Of a DNA stretch of 64,000 nucleotides, positions 17,233-25,215 are shown piece after piece. Location of the stretch: assembly GCA_050789255.1 (NCBI GenBank), contig JBOZRQ010000015.1:62001-126000 (forward strand), in the 5' to 3' direction. Made by a program: the position numbers and the translations under genes. Each line of letters starts with the position of its first letter. The first letter of the stretch is position 1. The notes beneath the pieces were generated by a model, which saw only the letters and a program-made list of their open reading frames with translations, was not told the origin of the DNA and searched no databases. This stretch comes from JBOZRQ01 sp050789255. Its GTDB lineage: Bacteria; Bacillota; Sulfobacillia; Symbiobacteriales; Symbiobacteriaceae.

Positions 17233-18599
17233 CGGGGATCTGTCTCCGACAACGTAATAGTATTCCACTGGTGTCGCGCTAGTAGTTCAAAACTATGGGT
17301 CGCCACAAGGAACTGGACTCGATTGTCCCCAGCAATATGTAGTAGAGACTCAAGCAAACGTCGTTGCCATTTGATATTGAGGGATATCTCTGGTTCGTCA
17401 ATGATAAAGATACTCTGATCATCAAGAGTAAGCAGCGTGTTGCAGAACAGCAGCAACAGATGCCTCTCTCCCGAGGACAGTGAGGTGGGATTCAGGGGCC
17501 GCCCATCATCAGCTGCTATGTTGAAACCGTCGTGCAAATCGAAGGTGATTGTCTTGCGAGTAAAGAACGAGTTCACAGTAGAAACCAAGGCATCAACTTG
17601 ACTTTGAAGTCGCTTAATGGCATCGAGTCTTTTTTCAACGCTTTCAAGGTATGGAGTAACGACGTTTTTAACAATGCCTAAATGGGTCAGTGGAGCACTC
17701 CTTAGCACTGGGAGGATATCTCGACCCGTAAATTCCGGCACAAGGCCATATTGGGCGTAATGCCTAGAGCGCTCCTCGAGAAGACTGACATGTTTCTCGA
17801 TCTGCTGAATAGTATCCGGAGAAGGGCTTCCTTCAAGAGGAGAATTTAGGATGCGTTTGAGCATGTCCCCATACAAGGCGTTGACATTGGAATCACCCTG
17901 GGAGGATGCTCGGACGGCTTGGGACTGTACCCACATCTCCGCTCTCTTTATTGATTCTGTGAAAACGTGTTGCAGGAGCGTCCGTGGCTCGACTGTGACT
18001 TGCGGATAGGCGCGGTAAACATTCTCTAGGGCCACAGATATGTCGCGATCGAAGACCTCAGAGCGTAGGATGGATTTGTCCCAAGGTCCCTGTCCAGCAA
18101 GCTGCACAGTTCGGTCATCTGAGAGGAAAAACAGGCGTAAGTTCAGTGATCGGAGTTCGTGGAGGACTTTTTCAAACCCTTGCTCATCACTTGGCTTCAC
18201 CTTCTTTTCGCTTTCCACCCAAAGAAGTTCTTGCCTTACTGCCGGCTTCTTCAGGCGTTGGACACCGAGTACAAAGCCACCTGACGTTTTGTTGGCAGGT
18301 CGCTCGGCCCATACTCGGTCCCCCGACGCGAATTCGACCTCAAACTTCTGAAAGGCAGTTTCGGCTACCGTTGATTTGTGACCCGCCTTATCTTCAGGCG
18401 CAAGTAAATGAAACAACGTCGTGAGAACGGTCGTCTTGCCGCTGCCATTGTCCCCGTAGAAGAGCAAAAGGCGGTTTGGATCAATCGCTTCTGCGGAAGG
18501 CCTGAGCTCGTAATCGTACGACCCGAACAAACGCTTGACCTTGATGCACTCTATAGCCAGCGAACTGCCCTTCTTCTTGTTCTCCGTTGTCTCCTTCAC
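17229..18599 (-). CDS. ariA: PARIS-like ABC-type ATPase AriA
   Basis: 456-residue AAA15/ABC-type ATPase. I choose GTG at 18599, ten bases after GAGGAGG, over an in-frame TTG at 18629. Walker A GDNGSGKTT lies at 49-57, the ABC signature SLSSGERHLL at 373-382, Walker B SIFIIDEPE at about 396-404 and the switch histidine in ATHSFELL at 435. The middle is helical, with coiled-coil-like stretches around 280-350, as in SMC/OLD-type proteins. It has no transmembrane segments, so it is not a transporter ATPase. It is translationally coupled to the TOPRIM gene. In PARIS the ATPase forms the sensing scaffold that holds AriB. Confidence 0.75.
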   Translation of the reverse strand: MKETTENKKKGSSLAIECIKVKRLFGSYDYELRPSAEAIDPNRLLLFYGDNGSGKTTVLTTLFHLLAPEDKAGHKSTVAETAFQKFEVEFASGDRVWAERPANKTSGGFVLGVQRLKKPAVRQELLWVESEKKVKPSDEQGFEKVLHELRSLNLRLFFLSDDRTVQLAGQGPWDKSILRSEVFDRDISVALENVYRAYPQVTVEPRTLLQHVFTESIKRAEMWVQSQAVRASSQGDSNVNALYGDMLKRILNSPLEGSPSPDTIQQIEKHVSLLEERSRHYAQYGLVPEFTGRDILPVLRSAPLTHLGIVKNVVTPYLESVEKRLDAIKRLQSQVDALVSTVNSFFTRKTITFDLHDGFNIAADDGRPLNPTSLSSGERHLLLLFCNTLLTLDDQSIFIIDEPEISLNIKWQRRLLESLLHIAGDNRVQFLVATHSFELLARHQWNTITLSETDPR

Positions 18600-19000
18600 G
18601 CTTTCGTTTCCTCCTCGGATTGCCCCCAAATTAATCTGTTAACAATGACAGCCTGCCAACATTTCGCTTCCCATGAATCAAATCCTTTCTACCTGTCTTC
18701 ATACTGCCCAGGACCCAAAACATAATTCTGTCTCGGACTGGGTGATCGGACCGTAAAGTGAATTTGAAGAGCAAGGCGGCCAAATTTTACTCACTTACGC
18801 CTAAGAATTGATGCTGCTTAAAATCGCCGTCGCCATTACTTCGTCAGCACCGTTGCCGAGTCTGCGGAAATAACGGCAGGCGTCTTCGCATTTCCCGGCG
18901 AAGGGAGCACCCAGGGCTCAATAATGACAGCGGTAGGCAGTCGCCGCCTAGCTTTCACCCTTCGAGGGCAGAGTACCACGAATCCGTCAGTTGAATACGA
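18600..19000. other. Intergenic boundary region between ariA and rnpB
   Basis: About 400 bases with no supported gene on either strand. Close to ariA it holds its GAGGAGG site and an AT-rich TTAACAGATTAATTT run that may belong to the ariA promoter. The remainder shows no repeat, tRNA or recognisable attachment site. It marks the change from the less GC-rich island to the core chromosome. Confidence 0.4.
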
Positions 19001-19036
19001 AAACACAGGACCCTGCTTGCGCAGGGTCCTGTGTTT
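19001..19036 (-). terminator. Terminator of rnpB
   Basis: Perfect 16-bp stem (AAACACAGGACCCTGC and its complement, loop of four) right after the RNA's 3' end; the minus-strand arm ends in a run of T. Confidence 0.9.
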
Positions 19037-19040
19037 TCGT

Positions 19041-19464
19041 GTGAGAGTCCGGCGATACCCCTGGTTCTGTCGTGGATGATCATTTATCTCATGGCCCGAC
19101 CAGGAGCCATGGCCCCGTTTTACCGGGACTGCGTCCTACCCGCGCTTGCGCGCCTACTTGGACTTGCACCGTGGAGGAGATTGCCCGTGCCACCCGGACC
19201 TCACGATCCGGTCTGCGTTTCTCTAGCTCGTTACAGGTACAGGCGTCTCGTGCTTGCGCACGAGATAGCGTTCCCCATCGTCGGCTCACGCCGCCAGGTC
19301 TTGCGACCTGCTCCAACTTTCTGCTGGCTACGCGTCCTGAAGCGTTCTTGCGAACTCGGACCTCACCGGTAGCGGTGCCAGGAAGTTCCTCACCGCGCCC
19401 TCCAGGTGAAAACGGCCGTAAAGCCTCCCCGTTAGCGCAGCGCGATCATCTACCGAACTCTCAC
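19041..19464 (-). ncRNA. rnpB: RNase P RNA
   Basis: Catalytic RNA of ribonuclease P, which cuts the 5' leader from tRNA precursors. Read on the minus strand: helix P1 pairs GTGAGAGT at the 5' end with ACTCTCAC at the 3' end; CR-I appears as GAGGAACTTCC; the P10-P12 part has TGGCACGG, CTCC, CGGTGCAAG; and CR-V is AGATAAATGATCATCCACGACAGAACC, split here only for reading. Length about 424 nt is normal. The P4 helix departs from the near-universal GAGGAAAGUCC / CCCGGCUUA pairing, but the changes on the two strands compensate each other (A67-U359 to C-G, G68-C358 to U-G, G72-C355 to U-A in E. coli numbering). Confidence 0.93.
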
Positions 19465-19500
19465 GAGTGTAACCTCTGGTCGGTTAGAGTCTTATTGTAG

Positions 19501-19529
19501 CTTATAATGACGGGTTCGTCCAATATCAA
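19501..19529 (-). promoter_or_regulatory. Promoter of rnpB
   Basis: TTGATA, 17-base spacer, TATAAG on the minus strand, about 40 bases upstream of the mature RNA 5' end. Confidence 0.7.
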
Positions 19530-19543
19530 ATGCTGGTTACCGA

Positions 19544-19894
19544 CTACATCGCTTTGGCTTTCCCGCAAAAGTAGTGATCCACCTGGCGCTCGATGGCTGC
19601 CACGGCGTCCGGCGAGTTGACGGTGAAGCGGGCGCTGGCCAGGAGCAGGCTGTAACAAGCGTCAACGGCCAGCTGAACGTCGGTGTGCTCCTGGCTGCGG
19701 TGCAGGAGCGGCTCTGGCTCGGACTCGTGCCCGACCCAGATGCGGGTGCGGTAGATGTTCATGCGTAGGCCCCGCTTCTGCCGGCCGCCCGGGAAATCCT
19801 GCAGCACCATCAACTGCACCTGATAGCCGTCGGGCAGATCGTAGAAGGCCTCGAAGACCTTGCTGTCCTCCATGAGACGCACAACCCCTTCCAT
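19544..19894 (-). CDS. Hypothetical protein, 116 residues
   Basis: ATG at 19894 with CGAGGACG upstream. A soluble, acidic-to-neutral protein with a beta-rich first half and a helical C-terminal third (AVDACYSLLLASARF...IERQVDHYF). No motif or family recognised. It sits upstream of rnpB on the same strand, with the rnpB promoter just after its stop, and diverges from the 80-residue gene at 20028. Confidence 0.6.
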   Translation of the reverse strand: MEGVVRLMEDSKVFEAFYDLPDGYQVQLMVLQDFPGGRQKRGLRMNIYRTRIWVGHESEPEPLLHRSQEHTDVQLAVDACYSLLLASARFTVNSPDAVAAIERQVDHYFCGKAKAM

Positions 19895-19989
19895 AAACGT
19901 CCTCGCCTTTTTATACGTGAAAAATACGTAAAAGATCGGTTGGATGATGGGAATTCTTTCAACCCGTTTCCCGTTTTTGCTAGGGGATG

Positions 19990-19995
19990 TATAAT
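19990..19995 (+). promoter_or_regulatory. Candidate -10 box for the 80-residue gene
   Basis: A consensus TATAAT 33 bases before the start codon at 20028; the -35 region is poor (TTTCCC at 17 bases). Confidence 0.4.
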
Positions 19996-20027
19996 CTATG
20001 TGACACGTAATTCCGGGGAGGCGTCAC

Positions 20028-20270
20028 ATGGAACAGGCGCTGCGTATGGGCAGGGAGCAGGCATTCAAGCTCTTACAAGAGAACCGCGCTCAAGCCCGTG
20101 AGGGCATTGAGTTGCTGGTGAAGGAGCGCCTGACGAAGCTCTCGATGGCCGCCAGCGGCGGCCGAGCTCTCTCGAACGAACAGTTGCAGTCTCTCTACGC
20201 CGAAGTTCTCGACCTGAGCTACACCATGTTCTCCCTGGGCTACAGCGTTGCCGTAGCCACCTCTAAATAA
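20028..20270 (+). CDS. Small helical hypothetical protein
   Basis: 80 residues from ATG 20028 with GGGGAGG eight bases upstream. It is almost entirely helical and amphipathic (QAREGIELLVKERLTKL, NEQLQSLYAEVLDL). No membrane segment and no known motif. It is a single-gene unit with a consensus -10 box upstream and a strong terminator downstream. Confidence 0.65.
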   Translation: MEQALRMGREQAFKLLQENRAQAREGIELLVKERLTKLSMAASGGRALSNEQLQSLYAEVLDLSYTMFSLGYSVAVATSK

Positions 20271-20291
20271 GTAGCGACCTACATGAAAACG

Positions 20292-20317
20292 AGCCCGGTC
20301 AGATCGCTGACCGGGCT
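20292..20317. terminator. Bidirectional terminator
   Basis: 11-bp stem AGCCCGGTCAG/CTGACCGGGCT, four-base loop, between convergent genes at 20270 and 20324. Confidence 0.85.
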
Positions 20318-20323
20318 GTTATT

Positions 20324-21376
20324 CTACTCCGGCATCGGGCGCTCCGTCAGCCGGGCGATGATAAAGCACCACAGCACCCGGGCGGCGCCCACGACCGGCA
20401 GGGCCAGGATCAGCCCCCAGGTGCCCCAGAGGTAGCCGGCGGCCAGGGCCGAGAGCATCACCGCCAGCGGGTGCAGGCCGACCGTCTCCCCCATGATCTT
20501 GGGCTGGAGCACGGCGTTCTCGATCTGCTGAATGATGGCAAAGGCCAGCGCCACCTCCAGCGCCAGCAGGGGCGACTCGCTCAGCCCCGCCAGCACCGCC
20601 GGAACGGCGCCCAGGACCGGGCCGATGAACGGAATGAACTCGGTCAGCCCCGCCCAAATTCCCAGCAACAAGGCGTAGCGCAATCCGAGCACGGTGGTAG
20701 CCAGCGCCGCCATCGCCCCCACCACTACGGCCAGCATCAGTTGACCCCGCACAAACCCGGCCAGCACGGCATCCAGCCCCCGCAGCAGTGCGAGAATCTC
20801 CATCCGGTAGCGGCGGGGCAGGGCGGAGACAAACCGCTCCTTGAAGCGATCCTGGTCCTTTAGCAGGTAAATGGCCAGGACGGGCGCCAGGAGCAGGCTG
20901 AGCAGGAGCCCGGCCACCTTTTGGATCGAGTTGGGGTCCAGCAGGCTGTCCAGGGCGCCCATCGAGCGCCCCTCCATCTCCGTGATGTGCCGCCCCATTA
21001 CGTCCCGGAGGCTGGGCGGCACGCCAAGGTCATGGACCCGCTGCTGAAAGCCGTCAACCAGTTCCTGGGCCCGCAGCGCATATGTAGGGATCGCTTCAGC
21101 CAGCCTGCGGGTCTCCGAGAGCACACCGGGCACCAGTTTGGAGATCGCCACGGCCCCGGAGCCCAGCAGCACGGTATACACCAGGGCGATGGCCACCCCC
21201 CGGCTCAGGCCGCGCTGGGTGAGGGCGTTCACCGGCGGCGCAACCAGGTAGGCAATCACGATCGCCATAAGAAAAGGCGCCAGTACGGGACGGACTACCC
21301 ACAGCCCCCATCCGGCGGCCAGGACCACCCCGCCCAATACCAGCGCCGCGGCAATCCGCCGCCCTTTTCCGGTCAT
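20324..21376 (-). CDS. AI-2E family transporter (PerM/YdiK-like membrane protein)
   Basis: 350-residue membrane protein with about seven to eight hydrophobic segments. The opening pair of segments is followed by a long soluble loop (residues about 70-145) and then IYLLKDQDRFKERF, the GLRYALLLGIWAGLTEFIPFIGPVLGAVPA block and a C-terminal NAVLQPKIMGETVGLHPLAV motif, which together define the family. Some members export autoinducer-2 or Na+/H+; substrate cannot be told here. Last gene of a minus-strand operon with a PRC-barrel protein, a zinc-ribbon protein and a YtxH-like protein. Confidence 0.9.
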   Translation of the reverse strand: MTGKGRRIAAALVLGGVVLAAGWGLWVVRPVLAPFLMAIVIAYLVAPPVNALTQRGLSRGVAIALVYTVLLGSGAVAISKLVPGVLSETRRLAEAIPTYALRAQELVDGFQQRVHDLGVPPSLRDVMGRHITEMEGRSMGALDSLLDPNSIQKVAGLLLSLLLAPVLAIYLLKDQDRFKERFVSALPRRYRMEILALLRGLDAVLAGFVRGQLMLAVVVGAMAALATTVLGLRYALLLGIWAGLTEFIPFIGPVLGAVPAVLAGLSESPLLALEVALAFAIIQQIENAVLQPKIMGETVGLHPLAVMLSALAAGYLWGTWGLILALPVVGAARVLWCFIIARLTERPMPE

Positions 21377-21381
21377 GGTTC

Positions 21382-21573
21382 TTAGAACACATCCTCCGGG
21401 ACCATATCCTCAACAGCGTCCACGCTACGGTTCCACATCTTGCGCATGCGCTCGCCCATCATACCTGCGCCGCGCACCACCGGCCTGCGCATGTCCGGAG
21501 ACATGGCCATCACCATCAGAGCACCGATGGCTACGCCGGTCATCATGCCGGTCACAAATCCGTCGTTACGCAA
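21382..21573 (-). CDS. Small YtxH-like membrane protein
   Basis: 63 residues with one N-terminal hydrophobic segment (MTGVAIGALMVMAMSP) followed by a basic and then acidic amphipathic tail, the plan of YtxH/gas-vesicle-like envelope stress proteins. Start ATG 21573 has GGAGGGAGC upstream. It lies five bases before the AI-2E transporter gene, so the two are co-translated. Confidence 0.65.
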   Translation of the reverse strand: MRNDGFVTGMMTGVAIGALMVMAMSPDMRRPVVRGAGMMGERMRKMWNRSVDAVEDMVPEDVF

Positions 21574-21592
21574 CCGAGCTCCCTCCTCCTGG

Positions 21593-21799
21593 CTATCGGC
21601 GTTGCATGACAGGGGCCACCTGAAGGATCTCCTCGGACTGCTGGTGGTGTGCCGCAGCGATCAGCTCGCCGTCCGGATCCACGTGAAAGATGCGGACGGC
21701 CCCTCGCCCCACGTTAAACTCCACACAGCAATCCCAGCAATAGTATTGCTCCGAACCGATTCGACCAATACTCCGACCACGACAGTTAGGGCAGTTCAG
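21593..21799 (-). CDS. Short zinc-ribbon protein starting at CTG
   Basis: A 68-residue frame: LNCPNCRGRSIGRIGSEQYY then CWDCCVEFNVG, a CxxC pair at 3/6 and a CxxC(C) at 21/24, that is a compact zinc ribbon, followed by an acidic helical tail. No ATG, GTG or TTG lies in frame before the cysteines; CTG at 21799 overlaps the preceding stop (CTGA) and has AGGGGG nine bases upstream, so it is the most likely start. It sits between the PRC-barrel and YtxH-like genes with 19 bases to the latter. Confidence 0.6.
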   Translation of the reverse strand: MNCPNCRGRSIGRIGSEQYYCWDCCVEFNVGRGAVRIFHVDPDGELIAAAHHQQSEEILQVAPVMQRR

Positions 21800-22281
21800 T
21801 GAAGGGCACCCCCTGATAGTTCTCCCGGTCCGTCCAGCAGGATGGCCGATTCGCCGGCGGAAACGCTGCCGCCGCCAATTTCAACCACCGCTTTGCCGTT
21901 AAGCAGGTCATCGACGAAGCCCCGAGAGAGTTGGAGTGCAGTAATGCGTCCATTCTGCGTGTTAAACTGGAAATCATCGAGGATCCCCAGTTCGTCGGCG
22001 GTCCGGTCCAGCACCGGCAGGCCAAACAGTTGCTGGCAGCAGCGGGTTTGCGCTTCATCTTCGAGGTATCGCTCATCGGCGACGAGATGTGTCGGTCCAA
22101 CGGCCTGCACGGCCTCATAGTCCAGGACCCGCCGTGTGTGCAGCCATCCGCCGTGATCCAAAACGAGTCCGCAAATTCTGGTCGCGTCCTGGTTCAGCAG
22201 CAGCTCACATACATGTCCGATGCGCTTGAGACCCTGTGCGGCCAGCACAGGAAGCCCGATGAGATCACGACCTTTGGGCAC
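21796..22281 (-). CDS. Tandem PRC-barrel domain protein
   Basis: 161 residues from GTG 22281 (GAGGGA nine bases upstream; a GTG at 22302 has no such site). Two PRC-barrel domains, about 3-75 and 88-155, each with a G-x-P-V-L start and a beta-rich body. PRC barrels are known from RNA processing (RimM) and photosynthetic reaction centres; in Firmicutes such proteins often head operons with AI-2E-family transporters, as here. First gene of the operon. Confidence 0.8.
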   Translation of the reverse strand: MPKGRDLIGLPVLAAQGLKRIGHVCELLLNQDATRICGLVLDHGGWLHTRRVLDYEAVQAVGPTHLVADERYLEDEAQTRCCQQLFGLPVLDRTADELGILDDFQFNTQNGRITALQLSRGFVDDLLNGKAVVEIGGGSVSAGESAILLDGPGELSGGALH

Positions 22282-22451
22282 TCGGCATCGTCCCTCGCTC
22301 ACGTCTTGACGGTCCGATATTCTGACAGAAGTATGCCCTTGTTATGCGCGGGACAAACGCATTTTTCTTGGAAATCGGATGAAGGGATGGGCCGCCGACC
22401 ACCGTCTAATCAGGTGTGTATGATCGCAGCAGAACCGGGAGGAATGAGAGC

Positions 22452-23600
22452 ATGAGCCGCAACGTGGGACGCCTGACGCTCGCCGGCGCCCTGATCGTCA
22501 TGGGCGTAGCATTGGTCGCCGATAATATCTGGCAGCTTGACATTGCAATGTACATCGGGCGGCTGTGGCCTGCGCTGCTCATCCTGCTTGGCCTGGAGTG
22601 GATCGCTGCCTCCAAGCGGACCTGGGGCGACGAGCAGATGAAGGTCAACCCGTTCGCCCTGGTGGCGCTGGGCGTGGTCGCCATCGCGATGGCAGGATGG
22701 TCCTCGGCCCGCATGGACAGTCGCTTCCCCATGGACCACTGGTACGGCCAGGCGTCCGTCCCGCCCATCGAAGTCCGGGTGCCATCGGTGACCGTCGCCC
22801 CCCTTCCCCTGTTGGGCGGCAACGTCGGCGCTGAGGTGACCTCCACCTACGAGACGCCGGTCGAGGGTCTCCAGGAGATCTCCGTTGTCGACTCCTCTGC
22901 CCAGATCGAGGTCAAGTCCGGCAGCGAGTTCAAGGTTACGCTGAAGGCCACCGGGTACGGCAGCTCATCAGCCGACGCAGAGGCCAACGCACGCTCGCTG
23001 GAACTGCGGGTCACCCCTGGCAGGGTCACCCGGATCGAAACGGTCAGGACGCGCGTGCTGAGCCGCATGGGGCTCTCCTACGAGATCGAGGTGCCGAAGG
23101 GCGTCAGCGTAAAGATCCGCAGCTCCTCCGGCTCCGTCTCGGTCCGCGAGATCGACGGCGCCGTGGACGCCACCGCCTCCTCGGGAAATGTGGAGATCCG
23201 GGAAGTGACGGGCGACGTGGCCGTCACCACCTCCAGCGGCTCGATCAAGCTGGAGGAGATCGGGGGCGCCATCCGGGCGAACGCCAACAGCGGCACCATC
23301 CAGATCGATCAGGCAGTCCGGGGCGTTACGGCCCAGGCGAGCTCCGGCTCGATCGAGGTCAAGACCGACACCGTGGGCGGCCCCTATGACCTGACCGCCA
23401 GCAGCGGCTCGGTGAAGCTCACGGTGCCCGAGTCCGCCAGCATCGCTGTCACCGCCAACGCCTCTTCCGGTTCAGTGAGCGGCCCCGCCTGGCTTTCCAC
23501 CGGCCAGGGGCGCCACAGCGGCTCCGGTCGGCAGGGCGGCGGGGAGCACACGGTCTCCATTCGCACGAGCAGCGGGTCGATCAACCTGGATGTAGACTGA
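22452..23600 (+). CDS. LiaF-like membrane protein with DUF4097 beta-solenoid
   Basis: 382 residues from ATG 22452, nine bases after GGGAGG. The N-terminus has three hydrophobic segments (residues about 6-22, 31-48, 60-78) of the LiaI/LiaF type. From about residue 130 a DUF4097 domain begins: a regular series of short repeats with SSGS or NSGT at each turn (at least eight), typical of a right-handed beta solenoid. Proteins of this kind sense or modulate envelope stress together with LiaRS-like systems; no such pair is adjacent here. Likely anchored in the membrane with the solenoid outside. Confidence 0.82.
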   Translation: MSRNVGRLTLAGALIVMGVALVADNIWQLDIAMYIGRLWPALLILLGLEWIAASKRTWGDEQMKVNPFALVALGVVAIAMAGWSSARMDSRFPMDHWYGQASVPPIEVRVPSVTVAPLPLLGGNVGAEVTSTYETPVEGLQEISVVDSSAQIEVKSGSEFKVTLKATGYGSSSADAEANARSLELRVTPGRVTRIETVRTRVLSRMGLSYEIEVPKGVSVKIRSSSGSVSVREIDGAVDATASSGNVEIREVTGDVAVTTSSGSIKLEEIGGAIRANANSGTIQIDQAVRGVTAQASSGSIEVKTDTVGGPYDLTASSGSVKLTVPESASIAVTANASSGSVSGPAWLSTGQGRHSGSGRQGGGEHTVSIRTSSGSINLDVD

Positions 23601-23605
23601 ATGCG

Positions 23606-24070
23606 CTAGATCCTCAACCATTTCTCCAGCAGGCGAGCTTTCTCGGTTCTGCCAAGAGCCAGGTAGGCCCGGTGTTCGTATGCGAGCGAGAGCACCGGCA
23701 CCTGCACGCCGGCAAACTCGACAAAGGTTCTGTATGTACTCGGGTCTACGGGGGCGTCCCATGTCCCGTCGGGCAGCCGTTTTTGGATATCGCCCATGAT
23801 CTCCACGTCTACGCCCATGATGGACAACAGACCAAAGTGCGATTGAACCCGCTCGGTCGAAGAGAACGAGACCGGCCTCCGGACAAACTCGGACAGGCAG
23901 CGTTCGATCTCGTAAGCCCCGGTGCGGTCCGATTGAATGTCAATATCACGGACGTTCACGGGAACGCCCTGGATGGCAAAGCTCATGCTGCCCGTCAGTG
24001 CCCAGTTGACGCCCCGGCCCTCCAGCCTCGTGAGGATGAGCTGTAGTACAGATGTGAGTCCGTTGTCCAC
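23606..24070 (-). CDS. Minimal nucleotidyltransferase-fold protein
   Basis: 154 residues from GTG 24070 with AAAGGAG upstream. The signature WALTGSMSFAIQGVP followed by VRDIDIQSD (GS..., DxD at about 46-48) and a later DVEIMGD acidic residue is that of nucleotidyltransferase-like proteins (MNT/AbiEii relatives). The C-terminal YEHRAYLALGRTEKARLL is also seen in such proteins. It lies convergent to the DUF4097 gene with only five bases between the stops. No partner HEPN or AbiEi gene is next to it. Confidence 0.7.
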   Translation of the reverse strand: MDNGLTSVLQLILTRLEGRGVNWALTGSMSFAIQGVPVNVRDIDIQSDRTGAYEIERCLSEFVRRPVSFSSTERVQSHFGLLSIMGVDVEIMGDIQKRLPDGTWDAPVDPSTYRTFVEFAGVQVPVLSLAYEHRAYLALGRTEKARLLEKWLRI

Positions 24071-24156
24071 GGGTGGATGCTCCTTTCGCTGCGGTCGCTG
24101 TCTTGAGCGTAGCACACGGCCACCTTTCCCGACATGATCCGAACGGCCATGATGAC

Positions 24157-24184
24157 AACCCCCGGCGTGCGCATGCCGGGGGTT
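24157..24184 (-). terminator. Terminator of the PAP2 gene
   Basis: AACCCCCGGC/GCCGGGGGTT stem just downstream of the stop at 24191. Confidence 0.75.
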
Positions 24185-24190
24185 CTTACA

Positions 24191-24880
24191 TCACCGATAA
24201 GATGCGGGGCCGCCGTCCTGCCGAGCACGCTCCATGATCGCTGCTGCGATCGCTTCGCCGAGGGCCAGCCCGGCGGTGTGGTCGCTCCGGAAGTGGATCC
24301 CAGCCTTCAGGCGGGAGATGCCGGATTCCTCGGCCAGATCTTCGATCAGGGCCGCGTCATCTGGGAAGAATGTGCGGAGAACCTCAGCCGCGGCGCCGGC
24401 GGTTGTGGAGTGTCCGGACGGGTACGATGGATGCTGCGGTACGGGAATCATGCTCGCATCGACCCGGAGGTCCAGGTCGGTGGGCCGGGGCCGGAGATAC
24501 TTCCACTTGCACGCCCACGCTGCGATCATCGAGGCATAGATCGCCGCGGCCAGATAGTAGTGAACCCGGCTCGCCGCCGGCGGGGATAGGCGATACTTGC
24601 GGACCAGTTCGTCGGCCAGGTCGGCCCAGTGGGTATTGGGGCTCGGTTCATCCTGGGACCAGTGAAGAATCTGCTCAATATCGCGGTTGCTGCGCTGGGA
24701 GGTCAGCCTCCTGAGCTCCCTGAGCTCGGCTCGGGTCTCCTCGGAGTCGTTGGCAGGCGGCGGCGGGCATTCGACGGAATGGGGATCGGGCAGCGGCAGC
24801 AGTCGCCACCGTCCGGCGCCCGGTTCGACCGGCCGGGGGCTGGACCATTTCAGGTCGGCCAGGTCTTGCTTGGACACCAT
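24191..24880 (-). CDS. PAP2 / vanadium haloperoxidase-type phosphatase
   Basis: 229 residues from ATG 24880 with AGGAGG nine bases upstream. The three signature motifs are complete: KWKYLRPRP (KX6RP, about 134-142), PSYPSGHST (about 157-165) and SRLKAGIHFRSD (SRX5HX3D, about 196-207). No signal peptide and only weak hydrophobic segments, so it resembles the soluble vanadium-dependent haloperoxidase/phosphatase branch rather than membrane lipid phosphatases. Substrate cannot be inferred. Confidence 0.87.
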   Translation of the reverse strand: MVSKQDLADLKWSSPRPVEPGAGRWRLLPLPDPHSVECPPPPANDSEETRAELRELRRLTSQRSNRDIEQILHWSQDEPSPNTHWADLADELVRKYRLSPPAASRVHYYLAAAIYASMIAAWACKWKYLRPRPTDLDLRVDASMIPVPQHPSYPSGHSTTAGAAAEVLRTFFPDDAALIEDLAEESGISRLKAGIHFRSDHTAGLALGEAIAAAIMERARQDGGPASYR

Positions 24881-24989
24881 GCCCTGGCTCCTCCTCTCTG
24901 AGGTGAGGACCGTGTCTTTACAGCGTACGCCGGGAACCCTAGGAATGGTCCCGCGGAACCACTCTGGCCGAAGAAGGGGGAGTTCCACC

Positions 24990-25205
24990 GTGACAGAGTC
25001 CAGGCGTCAGGGCGCCGAACAGGTGACGAACCCGCTGGTCCGCCAGCACATCCGGGAAGGACTGGCCGGGGTTGGCGAGAACCAGTATGAGTTCGCCAAC
25101 GAGCTGGGCGACAACGGTCGCAGGGCGCCCGGCAAGGGCACCCAGATCAGCGGACCCAGCCGGGCCACCAACATCGCCAACGACAAAGGGGACTACGGCG
25201 GCTAG
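24990..25205 (+). CDS. Small hydrophilic protein, possibly spore-associated
   Basis: 71 residues from GTG 24990 with GGGGGAG upstream and a strong terminator downstream. It is very polar, rich in Gly, Asn, Gln and Arg, and carries QYEFANELG, a phrase reminiscent of small acid-soluble spore proteins such as SspO; the rest does not match any SASP I know. The likeness may be superficial. Divergent from the PAP2-type gene. Confidence 0.55.
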   Translation: MTESRRQGAEQVTNPLVRQHIREGLAGVGENQYEFANELGDNGRRAPGKGTQISGPSRATNIANDKGDYGG

Positions 25206-25215
25206 CGCGACCAGG

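Noticed and set aside
16366..18599. Reading the ATPase/TOPRIM pair as Gabija or an OLD nuclease
   Set aside because: Gabija and OLD have the ATPase and TOPRIM in one protein (with a UvrD-type partner for Gabija); here they are separate genes in the PARIS order.
19031..19500. Short plus-strand frames over the rnpB locus
   Set aside because: The sequence folds and aligns as RNase P RNA on the minus strand, with its own promoter and terminator; the frames have no ribosome sites.
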